Positions 25,624 through 34,885 of a stretch of 64,000 bases of DNA are shown here, one piece after another (position 1 is the stretch's first letter; every line of letters begins with the position of its first letter). Below the pieces are notes generated by a model. It saw nothing but the letters and a program-made list of their open reading frames with translations. It made no database searches and was not told the DNA's origin. The position numbers and the translations under genes were made by a program. Source of the stretch: Acidobacteriota bacterium (lineage in GTDB: Bacteria; Acidobacteriota; Thermoanaerobaculia; Multivoradales; Multivoraceae); NCBI GenBank assembly GCA_029263415.1, contig JAJCXN010000051.1:248001-312000 (forward strand), written 5' to 3'.

Positions 25624-27261
25624 ATGCGCATCCTGATGGTCACTTGTCTGCTCGCATACCTCGGCGCTAGCGCCGCATCCGCCCAAGCGCCGGCAACCTT
25701 AGTCGACCTCGTTCCTGATCGCGCCGAAGGCGAAGGTCCACACCAGCGACTGATCCTCCGCGGCGGCACCATCGTCGACGGCACCGGCGCGCCGCCCTAT
25801 GGCCCGGCCGACGTGGTGATCGAGAACGACCGGATCACCGCAATCAAAGTGGTGGGAACGCCACGAGGCGGTGCGCATGAAAAGGGGCGACCGCGAGCGA
25901 CCGAAGGCACTGTGGAGATCGACGTCGAGGGCATGTTTATCCTGCCTGGATTCATCGACCTGCACGGTCATCAGCACACCGAGAGTTCAGGCCAAGGCGT
26001 GCCGGCCACTTACATTCACAAGCTCTGGATGGGGCACGGCATCACCACCTCTGCCGACCTCGGCAACTTTGACGTCGACTGGCTGATGTACCACAAGCAA
26101 CGTTCGGCCAACAATGAGATCACCGCCCCTCGGCTTTATGCCTACGTCGTCTTTGGCAACGGCTGGGAGGAACCGATCACCAGTCCCGAACAAGCTCGAG
26201 AGTGGGTTCGATGGGTCAAAGGCAAAGGGGCTGATGGCATCAAGTTCTTTGGCGCTGCGCCCGAGATCTTGGTCGCCGCATTGGACGAGGCCAAAACCCA
26301 AGGCCTGCGCACCACCGAGCACCACGCCCAGCTGGACGTCACGCGCATGAATGTGCTCAAGACCGCGAACGCGGGCCTCACCTCCATGCAGCACTGGTAT
26401 GGCCTGCCCGAAGCGATGTTTGAAGACAAGCGCGTGCAGGACTACCCGGTCGACTACAACTATCAAGACGAAGCCGATCGCTTCCGCGAGGCGGGCAAGC
26501 TGTGGAAGCAGGCCGCCGAGCCCTACAGCGAGAAGTGGAACGCCGTGATGAACGAGCTCTTGGAGCTCGATTTCACCATCGTGCCAACCTGGGTCGCTTA
26601 CCTTGCGAGTCGCGATCTGATGAAGCAGTCGCGCAACGAGTGGCACTCGGTGTACACCCTGCCGCAGTTGTGGGACTTCTATCGACCGAGCCCAACCTCG
26701 CACGGATCGTACTGGTTCGACTGGACCACTCAAGACGAGATCGACTGGCAGCAAAACTACAAACTGTGGATGACCTTCGTCAACGAATACAAGAATCGCG
26801 GTGGCCGGGTCGGGCTGGGCAGCGACTCAGGCTACATCTACAACCTCTATGGCTTTGGCTACATCCAAGAAATGGAGCTGTTCTTAGAAGCCGGTTTTCA
26901 CCCGCTCGAGGTGATCCGCTCGGCGACCTTGATGGGTGCAGAAGCGATCGGTGCCGACGCCGACTTGGGCTCTATTCAAGTCGGCAAGCTCGCCGATTTC
27001 GTGGTGGTGCCGGACAACCCCTTAAAGAACATCAAGAACTTGTTTGCCACGGGCGCACTGCACTACGACCAAGAGAGCGGCGAGATGGTGCGCATAGGCG
27101 GTGTGCGCTACACCATCAAGAACGGCGTGGTCTACGACGCCCGCGAAATGCTCGCTGATGTGCGCGAGATGGTTAAGCAAGCCCGCAAGGAGCGCGGCAT
27201 GCCGCCACCGCCGATGCCGATGTTCATCGATTCGGACTACGACAAAGGCATGGAGCACTAG
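25624..27261 (+). CDS. Secreted amidohydrolase, imidazolonepropionase-like
   Basis: 545 residues with a signal peptide (MRILMVTCLLAYLGASAASAQ). Amidohydrolase superfamily marks: a composite beta domain (LILRGGTIVDGTGAPPYGPADVVIENDRI), metal-binding DLHGHQH (HxH), GIKFFGAAPE around the expected bridging Lys, EHHA and MQHW His ligands, and GLGSDSG with the late metal Asp. The C-terminal part returns to the beta domain (GSIQVGKLADFVVVPDNPLKNI). It probably hydrolyses a C-N bond in a peptide- or amide-like compound outside the cytoplasm. Five bases separate it from the BNR propeller gene, so they likely form one transcript. Confidence 0.9.
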   Translation: MRILMVTCLLAYLGASAASAQAPATLVDLVPDRAEGEGPHQRLILRGGTIVDGTGAPPYGPADVVIENDRITAIKVVGTPRGGAHEKGRPRATEGTVEIDVEGMFILPGFIDLHGHQHTESSGQGVPATYIHKLWMGHGITTSADLGNFDVDWLMYHKQRSANNEITAPRLYAYVVFGNGWEEPITSPEQAREWVRWVKGKGADGIKFFGAAPEILVAALDEAKTQGLRTTEHHAQLDVTRMNVLKTANAGLTSMQHWYGLPEAMFEDKRVQDYPVDYNYQDEADRFREAGKLWKQAAEPYSEKWNAVMNELLELDFTIVPTWVAYLASRDLMKQSRNEWHSVYTLPQLWDFYRPSPTSHGSYWFDWTTQDEIDWQQNYKLWMTFVNEYKNRGGRVGLGSDSGYIYNLYGFGYIQEMELFLEAGFHPLEVIRSATLMGAEAIGADADLGSIQVGKLADFVVVPDNPLKNIKNLFATGALHYDQESGEMVRIGGVRYTIKNGVVYDAREMLADVREMVKQARKERGMPPPPMPMFIDSDYDKGMEH

Positions 27262-27266
27262 GCCCG

Positions 27267-30167
27267 ATGCGCGGGTTCCCCCGAACCAAGGCCAATACCG
27301 CTCCGAATGAGCCGCGACGACCTGCATCTTTGCGTGCAGGGTTGGCCGCCGTCTTACTGTCGATCGCGGCGGTCGCCATGGTGCAACCCCAAGAACCCAA
27401 CGACGAGCAACTCGCCGAGCTCTTCGCTTCTTTTGAACTGCGCAACGTTGGCCCCTTCCGCCAGGGCTCTTGGATCACCGCGCTCGCCGCTCCGGAAGTT
27501 GATCCACTCGGCCCCAACCGCCAGCATCGCCATACCTACTACGCCGGAGCGCGCAACGGTGGCGTGTGGAAGACCATCAATCGGGGAGTCACGTTCGCGA
27601 ACGTGACCGACGCTGTTGGCATTGCGGCGGTAGGCTCCCTCGCGGTTTCCAGTAGCGACCCCAACACGGTTTGGGTCGGCACAGGCGACGCCGAGGTTGC
27701 ACGTAGTTCGTACTCCGGCACAGGAGTCTGGCGATCGCTCGATGCCGGAGCGACCTGGGAGAACCGTGGGCTCACCGATTCTCACCATGTTGCCCGCATT
27801 GTGATTCACCCCACTGATGCAAACACGGTGTGGGTGGCGTCGATGGGTCACTTGTTCTCGAGCAACACCGAGCGCGGCGTCTTCCGCACCCGCGACGACG
27901 GCGAGACCTGGGAACACGTGCTCGACTTGGGCCCCGAAGTGGGAGTCATCGACATGGTGATCGATGAGGCCGATCCCAATCGTCTGTGGGCCACCGCCTA
28001 CGACAAGGTCCGCTTGCCCTGGCATCTCGAAGCCGGTGGCGAGCGCTCCGGAATCTACGCCACCAGCGATGGCGGCGACAGCTGGCGGCTTCAGCCCAAC
28101 GGCATGGCCACGGGCACCTTGGGCCGCATCGGCATCGACCGTTTTCGGAACCGGCGTCTGAAACTGAGCAACCCTGGCCCAAGTCCCGATGTTCTCTACG
28201 CGATCGTCGAGAACCTCAACCAGCGACCGCCCACCGAGGAGGAGGCCGTAGCCGATCGCAAGGCTGGCAAGGACCCTGAGCCGCGACCGATCGGCAACCA
28301 GGTTTATGCAACCCGCAACGGCGGCGAACGTTGGCTGCAAGTGAGTCCTGAAGACCTCGCTGTCGGTTCCAAATCGGCCTACGCCTTCAACGAGATCCGG
28401 GTCGACCCGTGGGATCCGAATACCCTCTACGTTCTCTCCGAGACCTTGATCTCGAGCATCGACGGCGGCAAGTCGTACCGCGATGTGAACTGGCCGATGG
28501 AGACGCTCTACTCCACGATCTTCGGTGACGTGCGTTCGATGTGGATCAACCCGCGCGACCCCGAGCACATCCTGCTCGGTTCAGACGGCGGAGTGTTCCC
28601 GTCCTACGACGGTGGCAAGACAGCGGACCACCTGCTCAACCTGCCGTTGTCCGAGGTCTATGACATCGCGGTCGACGATGCCGATCCATACAACGTCTAC
28701 GCCGGCTTGCAAGATCACGAAACCTGGCGTGCACCGATCAATGCGTGGTCTGGGTCGGTGGGGGTTGAAGACTGGGTGATGGTTGGTCGATGGGATGGCA
28801 TGGTCAGCGCTGTCTCGCCCGACGGGCGCTGGTACTACGCCACCACTCAGTTCGGCAATCATCTGCGAGTCGACCTCGCCACCGGCCAACGCGCCGACAT
28901 CGTGCCCAAAGCTGCTGCCGAGGAACCCGAGTACCGCTACACTTGGACCACGCCGCTTGAGATCTCTCCACACGACCCGGACGTGATCTGGACCGGATCA
29001 CAGAAGCTCCTGCGCTCGTCAGATCGCGGCGCGACCTGGGAAGAGCGCAGCCCTGATCTCACCGACAACGACGCTGAAAAGATCGCAGGCAAGGGCCACG
29101 TTCGCTACTGCACCATCACCACTCACGCGGAGTCGCACTTAACGCGAGGTCTGGTCTGGGCGGGCACCGATGACGGCCGCGTTTGGCTGACAAAAGACGG
29201 TGGCGAAAACTGGACCGAGACCACCCAGGCACTGACCCGCGCCGGCGCCCCACGCGACCGGTGGACCTCGCGGGTAGTGCCCTCGCGCCATTCAGCACAG
29301 CGCGCCTATGTTGCGAAGTCGGGCTACCGCCGCGACGACTTCGAGCCCTACCTCTATCGCACCGATGACGAGGGCAAGAGCTGGCGGCGCATCGTTGGCC
29401 GAGGCAGCCACGCGCTACCCAAGGCACCGATCTCGGTGGTGCTCGAAGATCCCGTCAACCCAGACCTGCTCTTCGCCGGCACCGATCTCGGCGTGTGGGC
29501 GTCGCTCGACGCTGGCCAGCGCTGGTTTCGTTTCAGCGAGGGCCTGCCAACAGTGCCGGTGCGCGATCTTGCCATCCAGGAACGCGAAGCGGATCTAGCG
29601 ATAGGAACATACGGGCGCGGAGCTTGGGTCGGCGATATCCGGCCGCTGCAAGCCGCGACCAAAGAGAACCTGTCCAAGGCGGTGCACCTGTTCGAGGTCG
29701 AGTCCAAACCGCTCAACTTCACCGAACGGGACGAATGGGGCGCCCACGAGCTCTATGGCGACGCGGTGGTACGCATCCCCAACGAGCGCGACGGTCTTTC
29801 GATCAACTACTGGCTCAGTCAAGATGTCGCAGAGGCCACTCTGCGCGTGGTGCGCACCGCGGACGGCGTGCAGCTCGGGATATTCGACGCGCCAAGCACT
29901 GGGGGCCTTCACCGCGTACCATTCCCCTTCCCCGAACCACAGGATCCAAAGATGCTTTCGCATACCGACGAAGGTGACACGGGCGAGGGCCGCGTAGGCG
30001 AAGAGGCCGCTGGCCCGGACGACACTGACCCAGACGGCGTTGGCCCAGACGACACCGCGCCGCGGCTCGAACCGGGCGAGGTCGAGATTCAACTACTCAC
30101 AGCAGGCTCCACCCTTCGCAGGCGGGCACGCCTACTGCCAATGCCTGCTCAGCCAATCACTCCGTGA
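27267..30167 (+). CDS. Large secreted BNR-repeat (sortilin/VPS10-like) beta-propeller protein
   Basis: 966 residues. A signal segment (LRAGLAAVLLSIAAVAMVQ) follows a basic N-terminus. At least nine Asp-box (BNR) motifs of the S-x-D-G-G-x-T-W type occur along the chain, such as SLDAGATWE, TRDDGETWE, TSDGGDSWR, TRNGGERW, SSDRGATWE, TKDGGENWT and SLDAGQRW. This predicts tandem beta-propellers of the 'VPS10/sortilin' or 'glycosyl hydrolase BNR' kind common in secreted proteins of Acidobacteriota. The C-terminus is a beta domain followed by an Asp/Glu/Gly/Pro-rich linker. No catalytic residues can be assigned. It is probably co-transcribed with the amidohydrolase. Confidence 0.88.
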   Translation: MRGFPRTKANTAPNEPRRPASLRAGLAAVLLSIAAVAMVQPQEPNDEQLAELFASFELRNVGPFRQGSWITALAAPEVDPLGPNRQHRHTYYAGARNGGVWKTINRGVTFANVTDAVGIAAVGSLAVSSSDPNTVWVGTGDAEVARSSYSGTGVWRSLDAGATWENRGLTDSHHVARIVIHPTDANTVWVASMGHLFSSNTERGVFRTRDDGETWEHVLDLGPEVGVIDMVIDEADPNRLWATAYDKVRLPWHLEAGGERSGIYATSDGGDSWRLQPNGMATGTLGRIGIDRFRNRRLKLSNPGPSPDVLYAIVENLNQRPPTEEEAVADRKAGKDPEPRPIGNQVYATRNGGERWLQVSPEDLAVGSKSAYAFNEIRVDPWDPNTLYVLSETLISSIDGGKSYRDVNWPMETLYSTIFGDVRSMWINPRDPEHILLGSDGGVFPSYDGGKTADHLLNLPLSEVYDIAVDDADPYNVYAGLQDHETWRAPINAWSGSVGVEDWVMVGRWDGMVSAVSPDGRWYYATTQFGNHLRVDLATGQRADIVPKAAAEEPEYRYTWTTPLEISPHDPDVIWTGSQKLLRSSDRGATWEERSPDLTDNDAEKIAGKGHVRYCTITTHAESHLTRGLVWAGTDDGRVWLTKDGGENWTETTQALTRAGAPRDRWTSRVVPSRHSAQRAYVAKSGYRRDDFEPYLYRTDDEGKSWRRIVGRGSHALPKAPISVVLEDPVNPDLLFAGTDLGVWASLDAGQRWFRFSEGLPTVPVRDLAIQEREADLAIGTYGRGAWVGDIRPLQAATKENLSKAVHLFEVESKPLNFTERDEWGAHELYGDAVVRIPNERDGLSINYWLSQDVAEATLRVVRTADGVQLGIFDAPSTGGLHRVPFPFPEPQDPKMLSHTDEGDTGEGRVGEEAAGPDDTDPDGVGPDDTAPRLEPGEVEIQLLTAGSTLRRRARLLPMPAQPITP

Positions 30168-30203
30168 GCCTCGAAGCGGGCCTGAGCCCGCGATCGATCA
30201 CTC

Positions 30204-30815
30204 TTAGTTGACGGTGACCTTGGTGATGTAAATAGGCTCGGTTGGCACGTCGCGCATCGGACTGCCGCGCCCCTGGTAGATGTCGGTCTGGCTTGCCGCG
30301 ATCGCATCCACAACATCCATGCCCTCAACGACCCGGCCAAAGACCGTGTAGCCCCAGCTACTACCGCGAACATCAAGGCTGTCGTTGTCCACATGGTTGA
30401 TGTAGAACTGCGCGGTGGCACTGTGCGGATCGAGGGTGCGCGCCATGGCAATGGTGCCTCGCGCATTGGACAAGCCGTTCTTTGACTCGTTGTCGACCGG
30501 CGCGCGCACATCCTTCTTGCTCATCTCGTCGGTGAAGCCACCGCCTTGGATCATGAAGCCAGAGATTACGCGGTGAAAGATCGTGCCGTCATAAAAGCCG
30601 TCCTTCGCGTACTGAACGAAGTTCGCCACGCTCTTAGGTGCGGCCTCCGCATCCAATTCGATGAGGATCACGCCCTTGGAGGTTTCAACAGTGACCTGCT
30701 GCGCAGCCGCTGGTGAAGCGCCGGCGATTAATACCAAGACAGCGAGGCCGACCAGCAGTACAGCGGTGGTTTTGAAAGGGAGAGCCCCATCTAGGGCTGG
30801 TCGGAATGTTCTCAT
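30204..30815 (-). CDS. Exported cyclophilin-type peptidyl-prolyl isomerase
   Basis: 203 residues from the ATG at 30815 (AGAGGATC upstream). A hydrophobic signal (TTAVLLVGLAVLVLIAGASPAAA) precedes a complete cyclophilin domain: VTVETSKGVILIELDAEAAP, the active-site region FHRVISGFMIQGG with catalytic Arg and Phe/Met, FYINHVDNDSLD and YTVFGRVVEGMDVVDAI. It should speed Xaa-Pro isomerisation during folding of periplasmic proteins. It is divergent from mobA across about 230 bases. Confidence 0.94.
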   Translation of the reverse strand: MRTFRPALDGALPFKTTAVLLVGLAVLVLIAGASPAAAQQVTVETSKGVILIELDAEAAPKSVANFVQYAKDGFYDGTIFHRVISGFMIQGGGFTDEMSKKDVRAPVDNESKNGLSNARGTIAMARTLDPHSATAQFYINHVDNDSLDVRGSSWGYTVFGRVVEGMDVVDAIAASQTDIYQGRGSPMRDVPTEPIYITKVTVN

Positions 30816-31045
30816 GGTTGCTTGATCCTCTTTCTGGACAGTGACGTCTTCGGGACGGTGACGTAGAGCTTCGGTGGCGCTGCGCAATGCTGCAGTTTAC
30901 CGGCTCTCGACTTCCTCGTCACACTCTTCAACTCGGATCGGACTCTGTCTGTTCCACAACTTTCGACTCGGCGCAGCCAAACAATGCCGCAGGACGCCCC
31001 CTGCTACTTGGTACGGTCGCGGCCACGATTAGTATTCCAAGCCCT

Positions 31046-31711
31046 ATGAAACAGCGCACTGACACCGCCACCGCCTCCTCGTTCTCCTCCTTGTTCGCTG
31101 TCGCGGTTCTCGCTGGCGGCGAGTCGCGCCGCATGGGCTTCGACAAACGCCAACTGGAGATGGGTGGACAAACCTTGCTCGCGCGCACACTCTCTTTGGT
31201 CGAAGGACTCCACTTGCAAATCTTGCTTGCGGCACCCAAAGAGCAGGCTCCTCCAGGGCTCTCCGTGACGGTCTGTGAAGACGGCCCCGGTCGCGGACCA
31301 GCTGCGGGGCTCTTAGGAGCCGCGCGCTTGATGCCTCAAGCGACTTTGCTTGCCGTTGCTTGCGATTTGCCCCTCTTGTCGCTCGACCTGCTGCAAGCGC
31401 TGCTTCGCGAAGCGACGGCTACAGCCTGTGACATCGCAGTTCCGATCGTTGGGCGTCAACTTCATCCACTGACAGCCACCTACACACCGCGCGCCATCGA
31501 ACACCTGAAACAGCGGGTAGGTCGAGAGCAATTCGGGCTCAAGGGGTTGATCAAGGATGCCGGTCACCCGCTTACCGCAGGACTGCACACCTTGCCTCTG
31601 ACCGCCAAGCGACTCCGGATGGGCGCAGCCGATCTGGAACGCCAGCTCGCCAACTGCAATACCCCCGCCGACTGGCAGCGAGTGCAGCAGCTGACTGCGC
31701 AAGCACCCTAA
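31046..31711 (+). CDS. mobA: Molybdenum cofactor guanylyltransferase (MobA)
   Basis: 221 residues from the ATG at 31046; an in-frame region reaching 30887 looks non-coding. The nucleotide-binding signature LAGGESRRMGFDK lies at about 24-36, then EDGPGRGPAAGLLGA and CDLPLLSLDLLQ (the metal-binding Asp of GT-A-like nucleotidyltransferases). MobA attaches GMP to molybdopterin, giving the bis-MGD cofactor of DMSO-reductase-family enzymes. The middle contains LHPLTATYTPRAIEHLKQRV, as usual for MobA. No other molybdopterin genes are nearby. Confidence is slightly reduced because MobA and related sugar-phosphate transferases share this fold. Confidence 0.87.
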   Translation: MKQRTDTATASSFSSLFAVAVLAGGESRRMGFDKRQLEMGGQTLLARTLSLVEGLHLQILLAAPKEQAPPGLSVTVCEDGPGRGPAAGLLGAARLMPQATLLAVACDLPLLSLDLLQALLREATATACDIAVPIVGRQLHPLTATYTPRAIEHLKQRVGREQFGLKGLIKDAGHPLTAGLHTLPLTAKRLRMGAADLERQLANCNTPADWQRVQQLTAQAP

Positions 31712-31730
31712 GGGGAGGCCGGGGCCTACC

Positions 31731-32900
31731 TCATTTGGCGGCGTGCATCGCCACCTGGTCGCCACCGGCGTTCTTGGCCTTATAGAGAGCTCGGTCTGCG
31801 TCTTTGAGCGCCTCGTAGACGGAGTGGTGGTCCGGCGCAAGGGACACAACGCCGAAGCTGGCGGTTACCGGTACCCGAATTCCATCGCTTACCAACTGGG
31901 CCTCCGTGAGCTGGCGCCGAACGCGCTCGACGATCTCGTACGCGGTTTCTCGATCCGCCCACAAGAGCATGGCGAACTCGTCACCGCCCAACCGAGCCAC
32001 AATGTCTCCGGTTCGAACCCCGCGCACCAAGTTCTCGGCGAACGCGCGCAGAGCCCGATCACCAGCCGCATGCCCGTACCCGTCATTGACCGCCTTGAAG
32101 CGATCAAGATCCGCCATCGCCACGCACACGGGTTTTTTGAAGCGGCGGGCTAGGGCTGCAGCCCGCGCCGAATTCTGTTCGAAGCCGCGTCGGTTCAGCA
32201 CTCCGGTAAGTTGGTCCGATAGCGCGAGGCTTCTCATGCGATCGGCGAGGTCATCAGCAACAATCAAAACCGTGAACAGCCCGACCCCGATAAACATCGC
32301 GGGCAGCGCTAGGAAGTTGATCTGCCGGTAGATCTCGAGGTAGTGCTCGTTGCTTTGGGCCCCTTGCATCAGAGCAGCGGCGCCGACAAAGATCTGCGCA
32401 AACGAATAGAGGCCGAAGATCGTGGCAGCCCCCCACTCTGGAGGCCGCAGCGGCCGGCCCGGCTTGAGCAGAGTCCACGCACAAGCCGCCAACAGAACCG
32501 TGCCCGACCAAGGGATCAAGACCATTCGCAGGCCTTGGTGAACGGCGACCACGGTGAACCAAATCACCAGCAGTTCGACCACAACCAAGCCGGCGACGAG
32601 GTAGCGCGGCCAGCCGCGCAAACCTGCCCGCTGGCGAAAGCCGGCCCAAGCAAGGCCTTGCACGCACAACGAAAGCGCGTTGACCACGATCCAGTAGACA
32701 TCACGCGCTGAGCCCTCCCACGCGAGCAGGTTTGCCAGGGCGTTGAGGCAGTACTGCAGGGTCGCCACACCGAAGAGAATGGTCCAGCTCAGCGTGTGCG
32801 GCCTCGGCTCGACGGTGCGCCACGCCAAGAAGAACACAACTGTCAACATCAGACTCGCGAAGAACTGCGCGACGAATAGGTATTCGAGCCCGGTCAGCAC
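31731..32900 (-). CDS. Membrane-bound diguanylate cyclase (GGDEF)
   Basis: 389 residues from a GTG start. Six to seven hydrophobic helices (about residues 5-215) form an N-terminal membrane sensor. The C-terminal GGDEF domain is complete: DQLTGVLNRRGFEQN, MADLDRFKAVNDGYGHAAGD (metal site) and the active loop RLGGDEFAMLL. An RTGD motif five residues before GGDEF is a canonical inhibitory I-site (RxxD), so product feedback is expected. It makes c-di-GMP from two GTP. There is no EAL or HD-GYP domain. It lies convergent with mobA, with only 19 bases between the stops. Confidence 0.95.
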   Translation of the reverse strand: MLTGLEYLFVAQFFASLMLTVVFFLAWRTVEPRPHTLSWTILFGVATLQYCLNALANLLAWEGSARDVYWIVVNALSLCVQGLAWAGFRQRAGLRGWPRYLVAGLVVVELLVIWFTVVAVHQGLRMVLIPWSGTVLLAACAWTLLKPGRPLRPPEWGAATIFGLYSFAQIFVGAAALMQGAQSNEHYLEIYRQINFLALPAMFIGVGLFTVLIVADDLADRMRSLALSDQLTGVLNRRGFEQNSARAAALARRFKKPVCVAMADLDRFKAVNDGYGHAAGDRALRAFAENLVRGVRTGDIVARLGGDEFAMLLWADRETAYEIVERVRRQLTEAQLVSDGIRVPVTASFGVVSLAPDHHSVYEALKDADRALYKAKNAGGDQVAMHAAK

Positions 32901-33204
32901 ACGGCAAGCCCCACCGAGCAGCGCCGGTTGTCGGTCTTCGTTCCTGAATTCACGGTGATCACTGGCTGGCAGATCCGTTGTCGAGAGGTGTCTCTACTGT
33001 AGCCGACGTCCGCGCCGCCCAACGAGGAACGCTTCCGCTCCTTGTGGGTCCTCTCCCGAACACGGCGTACTTGGTTTGGCCTGGCGCGCTGCCAAGTCTG
33101 CCATCATCCGACCCTGCACACAAAAGTGGCCAAACAGGGCTGAACCTAAACAAGGCGACGGCCTAACAAGGCAGCTCCCAACATCAAACTCCTCAGGACT
33201 TCGT
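32901..33204. other. Intergenic region between the GGDEF and DUF971 genes
   Basis: About 300 bases between divergent genes. No gene, clear promoter box or structured element can be supported; it should hold the promoters of both neighbours. Confidence 0.4.
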
Positions 33205-33567
33205 GTGACCACCAAGCACTATCCCACCAAGGTCGAACGCCACGACCAACGCTCAGAACTCGAGATCACTTGGCAAGACGGTGGTCGCTCGGTGATCCCC
33301 TATGCCGAGCTGCGTGGCTATTGCCCTTGTGCCGGCTGCCAAGGGCACATGGTGCGGGAGATTCGCTTCAGGCCGGCCCGCGCGGCTGTTCAACCGCTGG
33401 TGGTCTCTGCGGTCGGCAACTACGCCCTCTCGATTCTTTGGTCCGACAGTCACAGCACCGGCATCTATCGGTTCGACTTTCTTGCCGATATCCCCAACCG
33501 CACCCGCGAGCGACTAGCGCGAGAGACGCAGCACGCCGAGCAGGACGGTTCAAGCCAGCCAAACTAG
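33205..33567 (+). CDS. DUF971 (GBBH-like N-terminal domain) protein
   Basis: 120 residues from a GTG start, preceded by CAGGA. Typical for the family: LEITWQDGGRSVIPYAELRGYCPCAGCQG, then QPLVVSAVGNYALSILWSDSHSTGIYRFDFL. The CxCxxC cluster suggests metal or Fe-S binding. The same domain occurs at the N-terminus of gamma-butyrobetaine hydroxylase and next to Mrp/ApbC Fe-S carriers, and standalone bacterial copies are often associated with Fe-S or metal-handling genes. Exact function unknown. It ends 4 bases before the NCS1 permease start, so the two are likely one operon. Confidence 0.87.
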   Translation: MTTKHYPTKVERHDQRSELEITWQDGGRSVIPYAELRGYCPCAGCQGHMVREIRFRPARAAVQPLVVSAVGNYALSILWSDSHSTGIYRFDFLADIPNRTRERLARETQHAEQDGSSQPN

Positions 33568-33571
33568 ACCT

Positions 33572-34885
33572 GTGGGCCAAAGACCAAACGACAGCGCGAG
33601 CGAGGCCAGGGGCGGGGGCGTCGCGTCGTCCTACGACCTTAAGCCCGTGCCAGCCGATCGGCGCAGCGCGTCGACCCTCGATGTAGCACTCCTCTTCGCG
33701 GGCGCCAACGTGGTCACCTCGACCCTAATCACCGGCGGAACGCTGGGGCTGATGGGCGGCAGCGTCAAACAGCTGGTTGGTATCGCCCTGCTCGGTGTGG
33801 TGATCGGCACTTTGCCGATCGCAATCCTTGCCCGACTCGGACCGCGCACTGGGTTGCCAACAATGGTGTTGCTTCGTCAACCGTTCGGGCTGATGGGGGC
33901 AGGCGCGATTGCTTTTCTGCTAGTGATCACCAACTTCGCTTGGATCGCGCTGAACAATGTGGTCGCAGCGCAAGCGATGACAGCGATCGTTGGCGGCGAA
34001 CAATGGGCCTGGTCGCTCATTGTGGGCGTCGCCGCGACCGTTCTTGCGCTCGGCGGCGAACGCGTCATGGCACTCTTCGACCGAGTCGCGGTTCCCCTGT
34101 TGGCTGTTCTCGGCGTCTGGCTGACCTGGAAGCTGGTGGGGATGATTGGTAGCGACGGTGGGCTAGCAGAGCCTCAGACCAGGGCACGAGTAGCCCCTCT
34201 TCTCGCTCTTGATTTGGTGGTGGGGTACCAGGTCTCTTGGAGCTTGATGTTCGCCGACTACACCCGCTTTCAGCGACGCGAATCACAAGCGACGCGCAGC
34301 GTGTTGTTCGGTCTAAGCGCGACCAGCGTGTGGCTGATGATCGTCGGGCTTGCCGCTGCTAGACACACCGGCGATGGCGCTAATGACCCGACGTCGATGA
34401 TCTTGGGGCTGGGGTTGCCAGTCACCGCGCTCGCCTTGGTTGCTCTTTCAACCATCACCACGAATTTCGTCAACCTCTTCCTCTCTGGCCTGGCCGTGCG
34501 CAATCTGGTGCCGCGCGCACGTCCGGTTCCGGTGGTGGTTGCAATCGGCGTGATCGGTACAGCGCTCGGAATCGTCTCGGGGGGCTTCCTCGACAGCTAC
34601 GCAGGCTTCATGGGAACGCTCGCGACCTTGCTGCTGCCGATTGTCGCTGTCGCCTTGGTGCACTTCTTCGGCGGCGGTACCCGCGCCTCCGCCCAAAGCG
34701 AGCCTGCGCTGCCCAGCTTGCATTGGCGCGGCGTGCTCGCCTGGATGGCCGGCTGCGCGACCTATCAAGCCTGCGTAGCCCTCGGTTGGGGCGCGACCCT
34801 GCCGACGCTTTTAGTGGCGGGTGGGATCTACGCGTTGACGACACGCGGCGTGCATCGGCAGTCGCAGCCGCTACCGAACAACTAG
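33572..34885 (+). CDS. NCS1-family nucleobase/cation symporter
   Basis: 437 residues from a GTG start 4 bases after the previous stop. About 12 membrane helices. The sequence pattern STLDVALLFAGANVVTSTLITGGTLGLMGG, GPRTGLPTMVLLRQPFGLMG, FAWIALNNVVAAQAM and SWSLMFADYTRFQRRES fits cytosine/purine permeases of the CodB/CytX branch. It may take up cytosine, a purine, hydantoin or a thiamine-related pyrimidine; no riboswitch or pathway gene nearby decides this. It ends with a 4-base overlap into the convergent yidD-like gene. Confidence 0.88.
   Translation: MGQRPNDSASEARGGGVASSYDLKPVPADRRSASTLDVALLFAGANVVTSTLITGGTLGLMGGSVKQLVGIALLGVVIGTLPIAILARLGPRTGLPTMVLLRQPFGLMGAGAIAFLLVITNFAWIALNNVVAAQAMTAIVGGEQWAWSLIVGVAATVLALGGERVMALFDRVAVPLLAVLGVWLTWKLVGMIGSDGGLAEPQTRARVAPLLALDLVVGYQVSWSLMFADYTRFQRRESQATRSVLFGLSATSVWLMIVGLAAARHTGDGANDPTSMILGLGLPVTALALVALSTITTNFVNLFLSGLAVRNLVPRARPVPVVVAIGVIGTALGIVSGGFLDSYAGFMGTLATLLLPIVAVALVHFFGGGTRASAQSEPALPSLHWRGVLAWMAGCATYQACVALGWGATLPTLLVAGGIYALTTRGVHRQSQPLPNN

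Noticed and set aside
27354-28568. 404-codon minus-strand frame inside the BNR propeller gene
   Set aside because: Chance antisense frame in GC-rich coding DNA; the sense strand has clear signal peptide and BNR motifs.
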